Shown here in pieces: positions 22,001-34,375 of a stretch of 64,000 bases of DNA. Positions within the stretch are counted from its first letter, which is position 1. The number at the start of each line of letters is the position of its first letter. A program made the translations under genes and the position numbers. Below the pieces are notes generated by a model that was given only the letters and a program-made list of their open reading frames with translations, ran no database searches and was not told where the DNA came from. The stretch spans positions 55,175,001-55,239,000 of the forward strand of contig NC_069363.1 of NCBI RefSeq assembly GCF_021730395.1. Reading direction: 5' to 3'. This DNA comes from Mercenaria mercenaria (taxonomy: Eukaryota; Mollusca; Bivalvia; Venerida; Veneridae).

Positions 22001-25000
22001 TGTACCTTGTAATAAAGACAGAAATATTGTACAAGTGTTCCTCTCATGGCAGTAATATTGGATCAGTAATCGAATACTGATACCACATAGCTACTTGGGT
22101 TAAAGTAGTATTAATTTATATGGAATATTATATTTATTTATTTGTCTGATGTAAACAGTGTTGTTTTTTTTTCAATGTGATAAGCAAGTTTAAATGTTTC
22201 ATTTGGGTTAAATGACTGTAGAACATTTACTTTGTCAAAACCCTTCGTGTGTCTGATGCTTATTGTATACACTCTTTATAACACAACTTTTGATTTGAAT
22301 TTAAGATTAGACATGTGGAATCAAGATAGAAAAAAAATATTAGAGAGCTAGTGAAGATATCCTGAACCTTTTAATGAAGGAATAACAAAGATTATTACAG
22401 AGCAACTTCTGTTTACAGGGGCAGCTGGAAAGACAAAACATTTAAGGAATATAATTTTAATGCTCTAGGAGTTATGCCTCATTGTGGGCATCTTCACCCA
22501 TTGATGAAAGTACGGGCAGAATACAGACAAATCTTCTTGGAAATGGGGTAACTTACAAACTTTTTATATTTCAAAATACTTGAAAATTATGCCATATTGT
22601 TTTAGTCATTACACGAGGGCTGCAAGTGCCTTTTTTTCCTGATATTTGACTTAACTCAGTAGAAAATCCGGCATTGTAAAACGGAATAGAGAAAATATTT
22701 TCCAACACTGACAACAGCATGTGTTCATATAGGGCTAAGTTATTAGCAAGTTGTTACTATGAGATATTTATTTGACGAGTAAAGGTATTTGTATTAAAGT
22801 ATGGTTTTCAATGCTTATAATGTAGGTTCACAGAAATGCCAACAAACAATTTCATAGAGAGCAGTTTCTGGAACTTCGACGTCCTTTTCCAGCCACAACA
22901 ACATCCGGCAAGAGATGCTCATGACACTTTCTTTATATCAGGTATATACGGGGTATGAGAGAGGTACAGAATTCATACTTGTATGTTTATTATTCATTTC
23001 TAAGCACTTGTGGTATCAAAGATCGGAACATTACAATTTTTTGTTTTTACAGGCTGACCATGGTCTGCACTGTTCCCTATTGTCAGTAAATTTTCAGTGA
23101 ACACCCCTTTGAATAAGAAGTGGTATTGCTCAAATTAAATGATGGACAAGTCCATTTTAGAAATTTAGCAGGGTAAAAGTTAAGTGATTAGCTTATTCAT
23201 ATACAATTGAATGATTCAAGTTCCTACCACATAAGATATTACTGCAAATAACTTGGGTTTTTGGTCAAAAGGACAGATGTAGTCACTTATTTACTGCCAG
23301 GTATATATATAATAATTACCATAGTAACAAGATTATTTTGGAAATAATATTTTATCACTTTTAATTCAGATCCAGCATCAGCTCACACTTTCCCTATGGA
23401 TTATCTAGAGAGAGTGAAGAAAGTGCACTCTGTGGGAGGATATGGCTCACAGGGGTTTGTAACTTTTAACTTGCACAGTGCCAATCTTATTTCATTTTTA
23501 GCTCACCTGTCACAAAGTGACAAGGTGAGCTTTTGTGATCGCGCGGTGTCCGTCGTCCGTGCAGGCGTCCGTCCGTGCGTCCGTAAACTTTTCCTTGTGA
23601 CATCTCTAGAGGTCACATTTTTCATGAGATCTTTATGAAAATGGGTCAGAATGTTCATCTTGGTAAATTCTAGGTCAAGTTCGAAACTGGGTCACGTGCC
23701 TTCAAAAACTAGGTCAGTAGGTCTAAAAATAGAAAAACCTTGTGACCTCTCTAGAGGCCATAATTTTCAGTGGATCTTCATGAAAATTGGTCAGAGTGTT
23801 CACCTTGATGATATCTAGGTCAGGTTCGAAACTGGGTCACGTGCGGTCAAAAACTAGGTCAGTAGGTCTAAAAATAGAAAAACCTTGTGACCTTTCTAGA
23901 GGCCATATATTTCACAAGATCTTCATGAAAATTGGTCAGAACGCTCACCTTGATGATATCTAGGTCAGGTTCGAAACTGGGTCACGTGCCATCAAAAACT
24001 TGGACAGTAGGTCAAAATTATAGAAAAACCTTGTGACCTCTCTAAAGGCCATATTTTTCATGGGATCTGTATGAAAGTTGGTCTGAATGTTCATCTTGAT
24101 GATATCTAGGTCAAGTTCGAAACTGGGTCACGTGCAGTCAAAAACTAGGTCAGTAGGTCTAAAAATAGAAAAACCTTGTGACCTCTCTAGAGGCCATATA
24201 TTTCATGAAATCTTCATGAAAATTGGTCAGAATGTTCACCTTGATGATATCTAAGTCAAGTTCGAAAGTAGGTCACGTGCTGTCAAAAACTAGGTCAGTA
24301 GGTCAAATAATAGAAAAACCTTGTGACCTCTCAAGAGGCCATATTTTCCATGGGATCTGTATGAAAGTTGGTCTGAATGTTCATCTTGATGATATCTAGG
24401 TCAAGTTTGAAAGTGGGTCACGTGCCGTCAAAAACTAGGTCAGTAGGTCAAATAATTGAAAAACATTGTGACCTCTCTAAAGGCCATATTTTTCAATGGA
24501 TCTTCATGAAAGTTGGTCTGAATGTTCATCTTGATGATATCTAGATCAAGTTCGAAACAGGGTCATGTGCGATCAAAAACTAGGTCAGTAGGTCTAAAAA
24601 TAGAAAAACCTTGTGACCTCTCTAGAGGCCATACTTGTGAATGGATTTCCATAAAAATTGGTCAGAATGTTCATCTTGATGATATCTAGGTCAACTTCGA
24701 AAATGGGTCACGTGCCTTAAAAAAGTAGGTCAGTAGGTCAAATAATGAAACAAGAGTGCAAGAATGTCACAATATACGCCCGTCACAGCAAATTTCTTTA
24801 CTCTAGCACCTGTATTTGCAAATGGAATTTTAATTTTGTGGTTGTATAGTAATAACTGTAAGTGTTTTGTTTTTCTAAGTCCACAAAAAAACTCCTTACT
24901 AGGTAGAGATACCTTAAAATACACCTAAAATTGGAAAGTAACATCTATGTTGTACCACAGAAAAGTGGTCTTGGTTTTTCCCTATGGTCAATTATAAAAA

Positions 25001-28000
25001 AGTTACAATATAAGTTATTTATAGTAACAACTAAGGGAAGTTAATCTTAAAAAAAAAAAAAAAAAAAATAAATAAATAAAAAAAAAAATTGTAAGTCCTC
25101 ATAAAAATCTTTACCAGGTAGAGACTGGTCAAAATACACCTCAAAATTGGATGTAGCATGCATGTTGTACTACAGAAAAGTGGTCTCGATTTTTCCCTAC
25201 GACTTGTAATGAAAAAGTTACAATATATGCTATTTATAGTAACAACAAAGGGAAGTAATTCTAAAGAAGGGAACTGCGCATGACAATTCGTCTCATGATG
25301 GTGCATAATTGTGTCAAGTTACATCAAAATCCCTCCATGCATGAAGAAATGCTTCAGACAAAGTCATTCTTGTATCTGACCTTTGGCCTCTAAGTGTGAC
25401 CTTGACCTTAGACCTAGGGACCTGGTTCTTGCGCATGACACTACGTCTCGTGGTGGTGAACATTTGTGCCAAGTTATATCAAAATCCCTCTATGCATGAA
25501 AAGAAATGCTCCGGACAAGGTTTTCATTCTTGTATCCTTTGACCTCTAAGTGTGACCTTGACCTTAGACCTAGAGACCTGGTTCTTGCGCATGACACTCC
25601 GCCTCATGGTGGTGAACATTTGTGCCAAGTTATATCAAAATCCCTCTATGCATTAAGAAGAATTGCTCCGGACAAAGTTTTCATTCTTGTATCCTTTGAC
25701 CTCTAAGTGTGACCTTGACCTTAGACCTAGAGACCTGGTTCTTGCGCATGACACTCATTCTCATGATGATGAACAATTGTGCCAACTTTCATCAAAATCC
25801 CTCTATGCATGAAGAAGATATGCTCCGGACAAAGACATTCTTGAATTTGACCTTTGACCTCTAAGTGTGACCTTGACCTTAGACCTAGGGACCTGGTTCT
25901 TGCGCATGACACTCCGTTCCATGATGATGAACAACTGTGCCAAGTTTCATCAAAATCCCTTCATGCATGTAGAAGATATGCTCCGGACAAAGTCTGTGGA
26001 CGCCGCCCGCCAGGGGCGTTCCCATAATACGCCCCTTTTTTTTAAACGGGCGTATAAAAACGTTGTGACCTCTCTAGAGGCCATATTTTTCATGGGATCT
26101 GTATGAAAGTTGGTCTGAATGTTTATCTTGATGATATCTAGGTCAAGTTTGAAACTGGGTCAACTGCGATCAAAAACTAGGTCAGTAGGTCTTGAAATAG
26201 AAAAACCTTGTGACCTCTCTAGAGGCCATACCCTTGAATGGATCTTCATGAAAATTGGTCAGAATGTTCACCTTGATGATATCTAGGTCAAGTTTGAAAC
26301 TGGGTCATGTGCCTTAAAAAACTAGGTCAATAGGTCAAATAATAGAAAAACCTTGTGACCTCTCTAGAGACCATATTTTTCAATGGATCTTCATGAAAAT
26401 TGGTCAGAATTTTTATCTTGATAATATCTAGGTCAAGTTCAAAACTGGGTCACATGAGCTCAAAAACTAGGTCACTATGTCAAATAATAGAAAAAACGAC
26501 ATCATACTCAAAACTGGATCATGTGGGAAGAGGTGAGCGATTCAGGACCATCATGGTCCTCTTGTTTTCTTTTTTGAATTAGAAATTACTTTTATTTGTT
26601 AGTAACTAAGAAAAATTTCAGTAAAAATAATGCTGTTTGTCAAGTTATGTTCAATATTTACTTACAAAAATACATGAATGTGCAGTCTGTGGAATGCTGT
26701 CTACTGAATGAATCGTAGAGTAAAAACCTGTGTAAAATAACTTAACACCATTTCATTTCATGAACACATAATTCGATGGTTTTTGCCACTATGCAATTAA
26801 TCAGAGTTATGAATTCGTGGATGTTAACTTTTGAATATAAAATGAATGGAAATTTACTTTTTCTTTTGATTAGCTTCTGTAGGTTGACTAAACCACAAAG
26901 TTCATAAAAAATAGTCCCCCACGAATATTACTGATTTCACAGTTGGAGAAATTTAGCTGTATACCAGTATATATCTTAATAACCACGGATTATTTATGAT
27001 TTTTGATGTTTTACTTATTTTTTTTTAATTATGTCAATATGATGAAGATCTGACAGTGCAATTACGCAATTTTTTTCATTTTCTCTGAGGGGATATGAAA
27101 TGAAGAAGCTAATTGGCTTTAATCATGTATTTTGACTGCAGGTATAAGTATGACTGGTCAATAGATGAAGCAAAGAAGAACATCCTGAGAACCCATACAA
27201 CAGCTGTCACCTCCAGAATGCTGTATAAAGTAGCTCAGCAGGTAACCTCATATTCAAATATGATTGATGCTGATACAAAATAGCTCTTGCTATGGCATAA
27301 TATTAGTAATACACTGAGAAATGCAAACTATAAAAAAACTGGCCAATTACTCAGTCATATGGTATGGAAAGAGAAATCTTTCTCTTATGGTTGGTGTAGA
27401 TGGTAAGAAGAGCTTTGAACATCTAGTAACTGGAAAGTCTTAAGCACTTGTTCTCTCATAGGGTTGAAATTCCTCCCTTTGATGTATGATGTTGCATATT
27501 TATTATCAAATATTTTGAAATAATTTGTATAGGAATTTTTATGGAGAAATGCATGTGTCAAAGTCATTAAAATTGAATTGTAATAAAGTTTGAATATTCT
27601 ATGTTTATTTCAGCCTGAGTTCAAGCCCGTGAAGTATTTCTCCATTGACAGAGTGTTCCGTAATGAGAACCTTGATAATACACATCTTGCGGAGTTTCAT
27701 CAGATAGAAGGTGTTGTGGCCGATTACGGACTCACACTTGGTGATCTAATTGGAGTCATCAATGAGTTCTTCAAGAAACTAGGTATTATATTGCATAGAT
27801 ATACAATGCACTTATTATGCCCCTTTTTAGACTAAGCAGTTTTAGGAAGTTTTTGTATGTGAAATGGTATCTCATTAAGCATTAAAAAAGGGAAAATCTC
27901 TGTGTCATGTTTAAGAAAAATTGTTGACCCCAATTGTACTTATTTATGTTTTATTCTTGTGACATTACGGCTTTTAAATGGTTTAGCTTTGCTGTTGTTA

Positions 28001-31000
28001 ACTAATATTGAGACAACTTCATTTTAACATACAAAGTTTGAATGAGTTTCTGTATTTTTACAGGTATAACAAAGCTTAGGTTCAAGCCAGCATACAACCC
28101 ATACACAGAACCTAGTATGGAGGTCTTCAGCTATCATGAAGGTAACTTTTAAATTAAACTTAAATTTTAAAACACTGTGAAGTCATTGATATTTGTGGGG
28201 GACCAAATTTTGTATCAATCCACAAAATTTACCCTTAACATACAAGCAAAGTTCTTATTCTTTTATTTTGATATGTGAGGTCTATATGAAACAGCTATTT
28301 TTGGGTGAAACCACAGAATGTAATACCCACTAAATTCAGTGATTTTGCAGTAGTCCAGAGTTAGATAATGTGTATAGTTCATTTGTTCAATAATCACATA
28401 GCTTTACCCATCATAGAATTCTTTAGTTACATACTTTAATTTAGATTTTATACTTGACTGTAGCTCTTGCATTTATATCCATATATTTCGAAACATTGAT
28501 AGATAATATTTGATTTATTTGAAAAAATTGGAATATTGTTATTCTTTTTAAGGTTTAAAAAAGTGGGTGGAGATCGGAAATTCAGGTATATTTCGTCCTG
28601 AAATGTTGCTGCCAATGGGTCTACCTGAGGGTGTGAATGCTATTGCTTGGGGATTGTCCCTAGAAAGGTATGTTTTATTGTTATGTTTAAAGACCAACCA
28701 CACAGTAACTGTATTCTGTTGTGTTTCAACCTTGGTAATTATTCATTATTTCAACAGAAAAACATGTCGGAGTAAAAAGTTATTTTGCATGGTTTATGAA
28801 AAGCCCATTAATAATTACAGGATTTGAACATATAGCCTTTTTAACAAAATCAGTTCGTTTTATAAAAAATTCTATAAAGAGCGATTTATAGGTCAGTTTT
28901 TATTAGCTCACCTGAGCATGAGTTTTTCTGATCGCTCAATGTCCGGCGTCCGTCGTCTGTCATCTGTCATCTGTCTGTCAACATTTAGCTTGTGTATGCG
29001 ATAGAGGCTGTATTTTTCAACTGATCTTCATGAAAATTGGTCAGAATGATTACCTTGATGAAATCTAGGCCGAGTTTGAAAGTGGGTCATCTGGGGTCAA
29101 AAACTAGGTCACTAGGTCAAATCAAAGAAAAACCTTGTGTATGCGATAGAGGCTGTATTTTTCAGTTAATCTTCATGGAGTTTTGGCAGAATGATTACCT
29201 TGATGAAATCTAGGCCGAGTTCGAAAATGGGTCATCTGGGGTCAAAAACTAGGTCACTAGGTCAAATCAAAGAAAAACCTTGTGTATGCGATAGAGACTG
29301 TTTTTTCCAACTGATCTTTATGAAATTTGGTCAGAGTGATTACCTTGATGAAATCTAGGCCGAGTTTGAAAGTGGGTCATCTGGGGTCAAAAACTAGGTC
29401 ACTAGGTCAGATCAAAGAAAAACCTTGTGTATGCGATAGAGGCTGTATTTTTCAATTAATCTTCATGAATTTTGGTCAGAATGATTACCTTGATGAAATC
29501 TAGGCCGAGTTCGAAAATGGGTCATTTGGGGTCAAAAACTAGGTCACTAGGTCAAATCAAAGAAAAACCTTGTGTATGCGATAGAGGCTGTATTTTTCAA
29601 TTAATCTTCATGAATTTTGGTCAGAATGATAACCTTGATGAAATCTAGGCCGAGTTTGAAAATGGGTCATCTGGGATCAAAAACTAGGTCACTAGGTCAA
29701 ATCAAAGAAAAACCTTGTGTATGCGATAGAGGCTGTATTTTTCAATTAATCTTCATGAATTTTAATCAGAATGATTACCTTGATGAATTTAGGCCGAGTT
29801 CGAAAATGGGTCATTTGGGGTCAAAAACTAGGTCACTAGGTCAAATCAAAGAAAAACCTTGTGTATGCAATAGAGGCTGTATTTTTCAATTAATCTTCAT
29901 GAATTTTGGTCGGAATGATTACCTTGATGAAATTTAGGCCGAGTTTGAAAATGGGTCATTTGGGGTCAAAAACTAGGTCACTAGGTCAAATCAAAGAAAA
30001 ACCTTGTGTATGCAATAGAGGCTGTATTTTTCAGTTAATCTTCATGAATTTTGGTCGGAATGATTACCTTGATGAAATTTAGGCTGAGTTGGAAAATGGG
30101 TCATCTGGGGTCAAAAACTAGGTCACTAGGTCAAATCAAAGAAAAACCTTGTGTATGCGATAGAGGCTGTATTTTTCCATTAATCTTCATGAATTTTGGT
30201 CAGAATGATAACCTTGATGACATCTAGGCCGAGTATGAAAACGGGTCATCTGGGGTCAAAAACTAGGTCACTAGATCAAATCAAAGAAAAATTGTGTATG
30301 CGATAGAGGCTGTATTTTTCAATTAATCTTGATGAATTTTGGTCAGAATGATTGCCTTGATTAAATCTAGGTCAAGTTCGAATATGGGTCGTCTGGGGTC
30401 AAAAAGTAGGTCACTAGGTCAAATCAAAGGAAAAGCTAGTATATGCGATAGAGGCTGTATTTTTCAATTGATCTTCCTGAAATTAAGTCCAAAATGATAA
30501 CCTTAATGAAATTAAGGCCGAGTTTGAAAATGGATCATCTTGGGTCAAAAAGTAGGTCACTAGGTCAAATCAAAGAAAAACCTTGTGTATGCGATAGCGG
30601 CTGTATTTTTCAATTGATCTTCATGAAATTTGGTCAGAATGATAGTCTTGATGAAATCTAGGTCAAGTTTGAATATGGGTCTCATGCTCTGGGGTCAAAA
30701 ATTAGGTCACAGGTCGAATCAAAGAAAATACTTATTTATACTCAAGATTTTTGCTCCAATTTTAATGATAATTGGTCAGAATTTTTATTTCCACGAAATC
30801 ACTAGGTCAAACATGTTTACAACACTGTTATGGTGTGTTTCTCAGGTGAGCGACCTAGGGCCATCTTGGCCCTCTTGTCTTGATAGTACAATGTAGCACT
30901 TTAGTAGAAACATAGCTTCTTAAGTTGTGAAGTATAGCTCTTTAAATGCCCATTCAGTAATTTATTCTAAATGCTTAGATCACAGACTGGCTTGGTAGAT

Positions 31001-31207
31001 AAACCAAAGGTTTTTTCCACTAGTATATAAAAGTTTGGAACTGCACCAGTTTTATTTATTATCTCAGTCATAAACCATTTACATTTCTTTTTTTGTTACA
31101 GACCAACAATGATAAAGTATAAGATTGACAATATAAGAGAATTGATTGGTTCTAAAGTAAATCTACAGATGGTATATGACAATCCTGTATGCCGGCTAGA
31201 CAAGTGA
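16068..31207 (+). CDS. FARSA: Phenylalanyl-tRNA synthetase alpha subunit, cytosolic (13 exons, complete)
   Basis: Catalytic subunit of the cytosolic alpha2-beta2 enzyme that charges tRNA-Phe. Coding exons: 16068-16208, 19684-19821, 20165-20266, 20691-20809, 21733-21825, 22419-22547, 22826-22941, 23370-23454, 27142-27241, 27614-27782, 28064-28141, 28553-28667, 31102-31207. Phases agree throughout, giving 496 aa (human about 508). Residues 1 to about 170 are the helical/winged-helix N-terminal region ([28 protein letters not shown]). Residues about 210-490 are the class II core: [40 protein letters not shown], motif 2 [12 protein letters not shown] (about 348-359), [14 protein letters not shown], and motif 3 WGLSLERPTMIKY. 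The protein ends CRLDK then TGA. Exon 3 uses a weak GTTCTG donor; a GTAATA donor nine bases on would also keep frame and add three residues. Exon 8 uses GTTTGT. Confidence 0.97.
16600..16866. repeat. GCGAAC satellite arm, left
   Basis: Short tandem repeats of the kind CCCGCGAAC-AAGTTGCTGCGAACTT. The right arm (17905-18050) carries the same motifs mainly as the complement (GTTCGCGGCATG), with CCTTACG-type sequence outside each arm, as in a foldback structure. Confidence 0.75.
17193..17475 (+). mobile_element. tRNA-derived SINE with 12-bp target duplication
   Basis: The head has an A box (TAGCTCAGTAGG) and a B box (GAGTTCGATCC) but an imperfect acceptor stem. A conserved-looking central body (GTTGGGAAGTTGGCAGTTAC) and a tail of ACGGCGTTAAACCCCAAA plus CAAA repeats follow. 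AAATCTGTCATA flanks it exactly (17181-17192 and 17476-17487), proving insertion by retroposition and suggesting a fairly recent event. It resembles the deeply conserved molluscan SINEs. It sits inside the hAT-like element. Confidence 0.9.
17905..18050. repeat. GCGAAC satellite arm, right
   Basis: Repeats of TCCCGCGAA, GTTCGCGGCATG and related words. It is the inverted partner of the arm at 16600-16866. Confidence 0.7.
20846..20980. mobile_element. MITE fragment (TTAACCC family) in FARSA intron 4
   Basis: Starts TTAAGTCTTATCATGCTGGA and ends TTGGCAGGATAAGGGTTAA. The interior GCGACCAGTGTAGACCGTGA and TCCAAATTGAAAGATGGAC recurs at 23043-23185, 40155-40225, 53605-53782 and 61139-61350. Confidence 0.65.
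21095..21462. repeat. 19-bp minisatellite in FARSA intron 4
   Basis: About nineteen copies of a 19-bp unit, consensus GAGCCATTGATGGGTGCTT, with few changes (CTAGAGCC, GGTGGG variants). Because 19 is not a multiple of 3, three units make a 57-bp translation period. This produces repetitive minus-strand open frames that are not genes. Confidence 0.95.
23043..23185. mobile_element. MITE fragment (TTAACCC family) in FARSA intron 7
   Basis: GCTGACCATGGTCTGCACTG and AAATGATGGACAAGTCCATT match the interior of the family at 20846-20980 and 53605-53782. The right end AGCAGGGTAAAAGTTAAG is recognisable; the left end is lost. Confidence 0.55.
23498..26566 (-). mobile_element. AGGTCA-core dispersed element (CACGTG-containing family) in FARSA intron 8
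   Basis: Opens with the hairpin AGCTCACC-TGTCACAAAGTGACA-AGGTGAGCT, GATCGCGCGGTGTCCGTCGTC and CGTCCGTCCGTGCGTCC. Many ~140-bp units follow, each with GGGTCACGTGC, AACTAGGTCAGTAGGTC and CCTTGTGACCTCTCTAGAGG. It ends GGTGAGCGATTCAGGACCAT-CATGGTCCTCTTGTT. It is split by another element at about 24748-26056. An inverted, 5'-truncated relative lies at 62608-63698. Confidence 0.85.
24748..26056 (+). mobile_element. Different dispersed element nested in the 23498-26566 element
   Basis: Begins AACAAGAGTGCAAGAATGTC and carries ATATACGCCCG near its left end. It includes a poly-A/T tract (about 25050-25090) and ~190-bp units with TGACCTTGACCTTAGACCTA and CTTGCGCATGACACT. It ends with the hairpin ATACGCCCC...GGGCGTATAAAA. 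The host element's unit is interrupted exactly at AATAATGAAA/AAACGTTGTGACC. A related GGGCGTATAAAA tail is at about 37465-37488. Confidence 0.8.
26570..27130 (+). other. FARSA intron 8 right part
   Basis: AT-rich intron sequence; nothing recognised. Confidence 0.5.
28905..30882 (-). mobile_element. AGGTCA-core dispersed element, 145-bp family, in FARSA intron 12
   Basis: Opens AGCTCACCTGAGCATGAG, TTTCTGATCGCTCAATGTCC and GGCGTCCGTCGTCTGTCATC. About twelve 145-bp units follow, each with AACTAGGTCACTAGGTCAAA and TTGTGTATGCGATAGAGGCT. It ends CAGGTGAGCGACCTAGGGCC-ATCTTGGCCCTCTTGTC. This is the 10672-12959 family in the other orientation. Open frames in it are repeat translations. Confidence 0.85.
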
Positions 31208-32690
31208 ACATTTAGTCATATGACCTTCACCTTTAGGACCAGACGTCTTTCGCAAACAATTGTCGTGCGACAGCTGCAACATGCAACAGGGAATCTCCAC
31301 TGATCTTTATTTTGTGCTGGTGTATACTTTATTAAATGAATAGTGAGAAATGGCTGTGCGATATTGCTTGCAAAAAAGTAGTTCAGATGCATTCTTACTT
31401 TACTACAGGCAAAAATTGTTCTGAACCGGATTTCATTCATTCATCAGAATGGACAGTGATTATGACATAGTGAAATTTTATTACTGTTTTAAGTGCTCTT
31501 CCAGTGTTACTATACATTTGTATTGGTAGACTGCAATTGTTTATTAAGATGAATTGTAACTGGTGTTATGAGGCACTCAAACTAGGACAGTGGTTAATAC
31601 TGTTACATTTCTGTTACTGTTTTGTTCAATAATGAAAGGCTTAGACAAGTAGTTGTTGATCAGTTGTTGAAAAAAAAAATTGGTCTTAAGTAGCAGTAAT
31701 TTGTTCTAAGGTTGTCAGAAAGAAATATTTCAATTTACATTAGTGTTGTTTACATTTCTCCATTATAATCATTGTTAAAACATAGATCTAATATCTTTTT
31801 TTTTATTATTCATGACCTCCCAACACTGTCACAGTGCAATACACACTATATCTTTTTCTCAAAATGTGAAAAAAAATCTTCGGCAATGCCTTTTTTACAG
31901 TAAAAAGAAATTTCTACATTTCTGCTTTGAAAGCTCAATGAATTATGATGCATGCCTGTCAATTCATTTGTTTATTCATTACATTTTTATGATTTTCTTT
32001 TGAAATAATCAAATGGAATTTCGACTTTGGGTTTGTGTTTTTGTCTTATGTTTTGTGTACATGTAGTCCCAATCTGGAACTTGTTACCTCCCCTGATGCT
32101 CCATCCACAGATACCAGACTGAAATGAAAGTGATAATGATGCCGCAAGTTAGATTACTGTACATGTAGATGTACAAAAATAGAATTTGGCAATAATTATA
32201 ATGGGAGTGTTGTTCATACAAACTGATACTAGGCATCTACCAGTTTTATACAAAGGTCACATGTCACAGAAAGTCTACTGCTTTTATTAAAACTGTAAAT
32301 TTCTTGACATGAGTTTAACATTATTGTGGACAACAGCTTCCAAACATCAGTTGTCCATGAAACAGTATGCTTGGCTACTCTAAACACTTTCTAAATGAAA
32401 CAGTGGAAAGGCCTTGTGTAATAGAGTGATGATGACAACAAGTTGCATGCAAACTTTCTGCCTTGCGTAACAGAATGATGATGACAACAAGCTGCATGCA
32501 AAACTTCAAACTTTCTAAGTAAAATAAAAGCCTATATTTGAAATAATTCCAACCAAGCATTCTCTAACTTGGTTATATAAGTAAGTTTGGTAAGAAGAAT
32601 GATTTGTGTAAAGTTCCAATCCAGTCATGATGAATGTTTCTATGTATAAATGGTAAACCTTATAAAACAAGACTATTGCCTAGGAACATG
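31208..32690 (+). other. FARSA 3' flank / probable 3' UTR
   Basis: No coding signal follows the TGA at 31205-31207. AT-rich sequence with several A/T runs; an AATAAA lies at 32523-32528, too far to be assigned with confidence. A small direct repeat (GATGATGACAACAAG...GCATGCAAA) sits at about 32427-32502. Confidence 0.5.
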
Positions 32691-33445
32691 TGTCCCCTAC
32701 TGGTAGCTGACTTTTTGTCACGTTTTTAGACTATTTGTTGCTATAGCATCCATGTATGGACCTCTCTCACAAGTCTGGGCAAACTGTTCCATATAGCCAT
32801 TTACAGGGGAGCTTAAAATAGAAAAATTATATAAATTGGTTCTCATGATGGACATTTGTATAAATGCTTGATCCCTTCTAGTGGTGGAGCACATAATGCA
32901 TGTTCATCAAACTTGGCCAGAACCATCCTCTAAAGGTTGGGCAATGTGTTGAGATGAATGTTTTTCTAAGTAAACAAAATTGTTGCATTTCATGATAGTG
33001 TGCAATGGGCGTATGTTATATTTAGTCAAAAGGTCCTGGTCATACCAGTTAGGGCTATCTAGGCCTCTTAAGAATTTGTATGGTAATCACTTAACTTATA
33101 CAGTGTAAGATTTTAGTACTAACCTGAAAATGGCAACTTCCAGGATAAGAGATGGAGGACGAATGACCTTGTTACATTTTGAGAGAGAACATTTGTTACT
33201 TATTTGAGGGTGGAACATGGGAGCTCTGGATTGTCCGTTTTGTGTTGTCCACATTCAGCTAACACTGTGGGCTTTGTAAACCCTATATATCATGCTTTTG
33301 TGTAAGAAATCTTCAAACATTCTTTATCCAGACTTTCTGCCAACATACTCGATTGTTAATAACAGCATATATTGTTACTACCATGTTCATCGAAGCCCAT
33401 ACTGGCCATGTACCTTTTATATTTGTTTCCTTTTTGAACATATTA

Positions 33446-34374
33446 TTAGCTCACCTGAGCACGAAGTGCTCAAGGTTAGCTTTTGTGATCGCCCTGTGTC
33501 CGTCGTCCGTCAACAATTTGATTGTTAACACTCTAGAGGTCACAATTTTGACCTAATCTTAATGAAACTTGGTCAGAATGTTACCCTCAATAAAATCTTG
33601 GACGAGTTCGATATTGGGTCATCTGGGGTCAAAAACTAGGTCACCAGGTCAAATCGAAGGAAAAGCTTGTTAACACTCAAGAGGTCACAATTTTGGCCCA
33701 ATCTTAATGAAACTTGGTCAGAATGTTACCCTCAATAAAATCTTGGATGAGTTTGATATTGGTTCATCTGGGGTCAAAAACTAGGTCACCAGGTCAAATC
33801 AAAGGAAAAGCTTGTTAACACTATAGAGGTCACATTTATGACTATATCTTCATGAACCTTGGTCAGAATGTTAATCTTGATGATCTTAAGGTCCAGTTTG
33901 AATCTGGGTCATGTAGGGTCAAAAACTAGGTCACCGGGTCAAATCAAAGGAAAAGCTAGTTAACACTTTAGAGGCTACATTTATGACCATATCTTAATGA
34001 AACTTGGTCAGAATGTTAATCTGGATGATCTATAGGTCAAGTTTGAATCTGGGTCAGGTGGGGTCAAAAACTAGGTCACTAGGTCAAATCAAAGGAAAAG
34101 TTTGTTAACACTCTAGAGGCCATATTTATGACTGTATCTTCATGAAACTTAATCAGAATGTTAATCTTGATGCTCTTTAGGTCAAGTTTGAATCTGGGTC
34201 ATGTGGGATCAAAAACTAGGTCACCGGGTCAAATCAAAGGAAAAGCTAGTTAACACTTTAGAGGCTACATTTATGACCATATCTTAATGAAACTTGGACA
34301 GAATGTTTGTCTTGATAATCTTTAGGTCAATAGGTCAGGTGAGCAATACAGGGCCTTCATGGCCCTCTTGTTTT
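33446..34374 (-). mobile_element. AGGTCA-core dispersed element (TTAACACTCTAGAGG family)
   Basis: Opens AGCTCACCTGAGCAC-GAAGTGCTCAAGGTTAGC and a TGTCCGTCGTCCGTC patch. Five or six ~140-bp units contain AACTAGGTCACCAGGTCAAA and GCTTGTTAACACT. It ends CAGGTGAGCAATACAGGGCC-TTCATGGCCCTCTTGTT. The 35357-36586 copy is the same family facing it. Confidence 0.82.
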
Positions 34375-34375
34375 T

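Noticed and set aside
29617-29937. 106-residue ORF with repeated [15 protein letters not shown]
   Set aside because: Arises from the 145-bp core units of a dispersed element.
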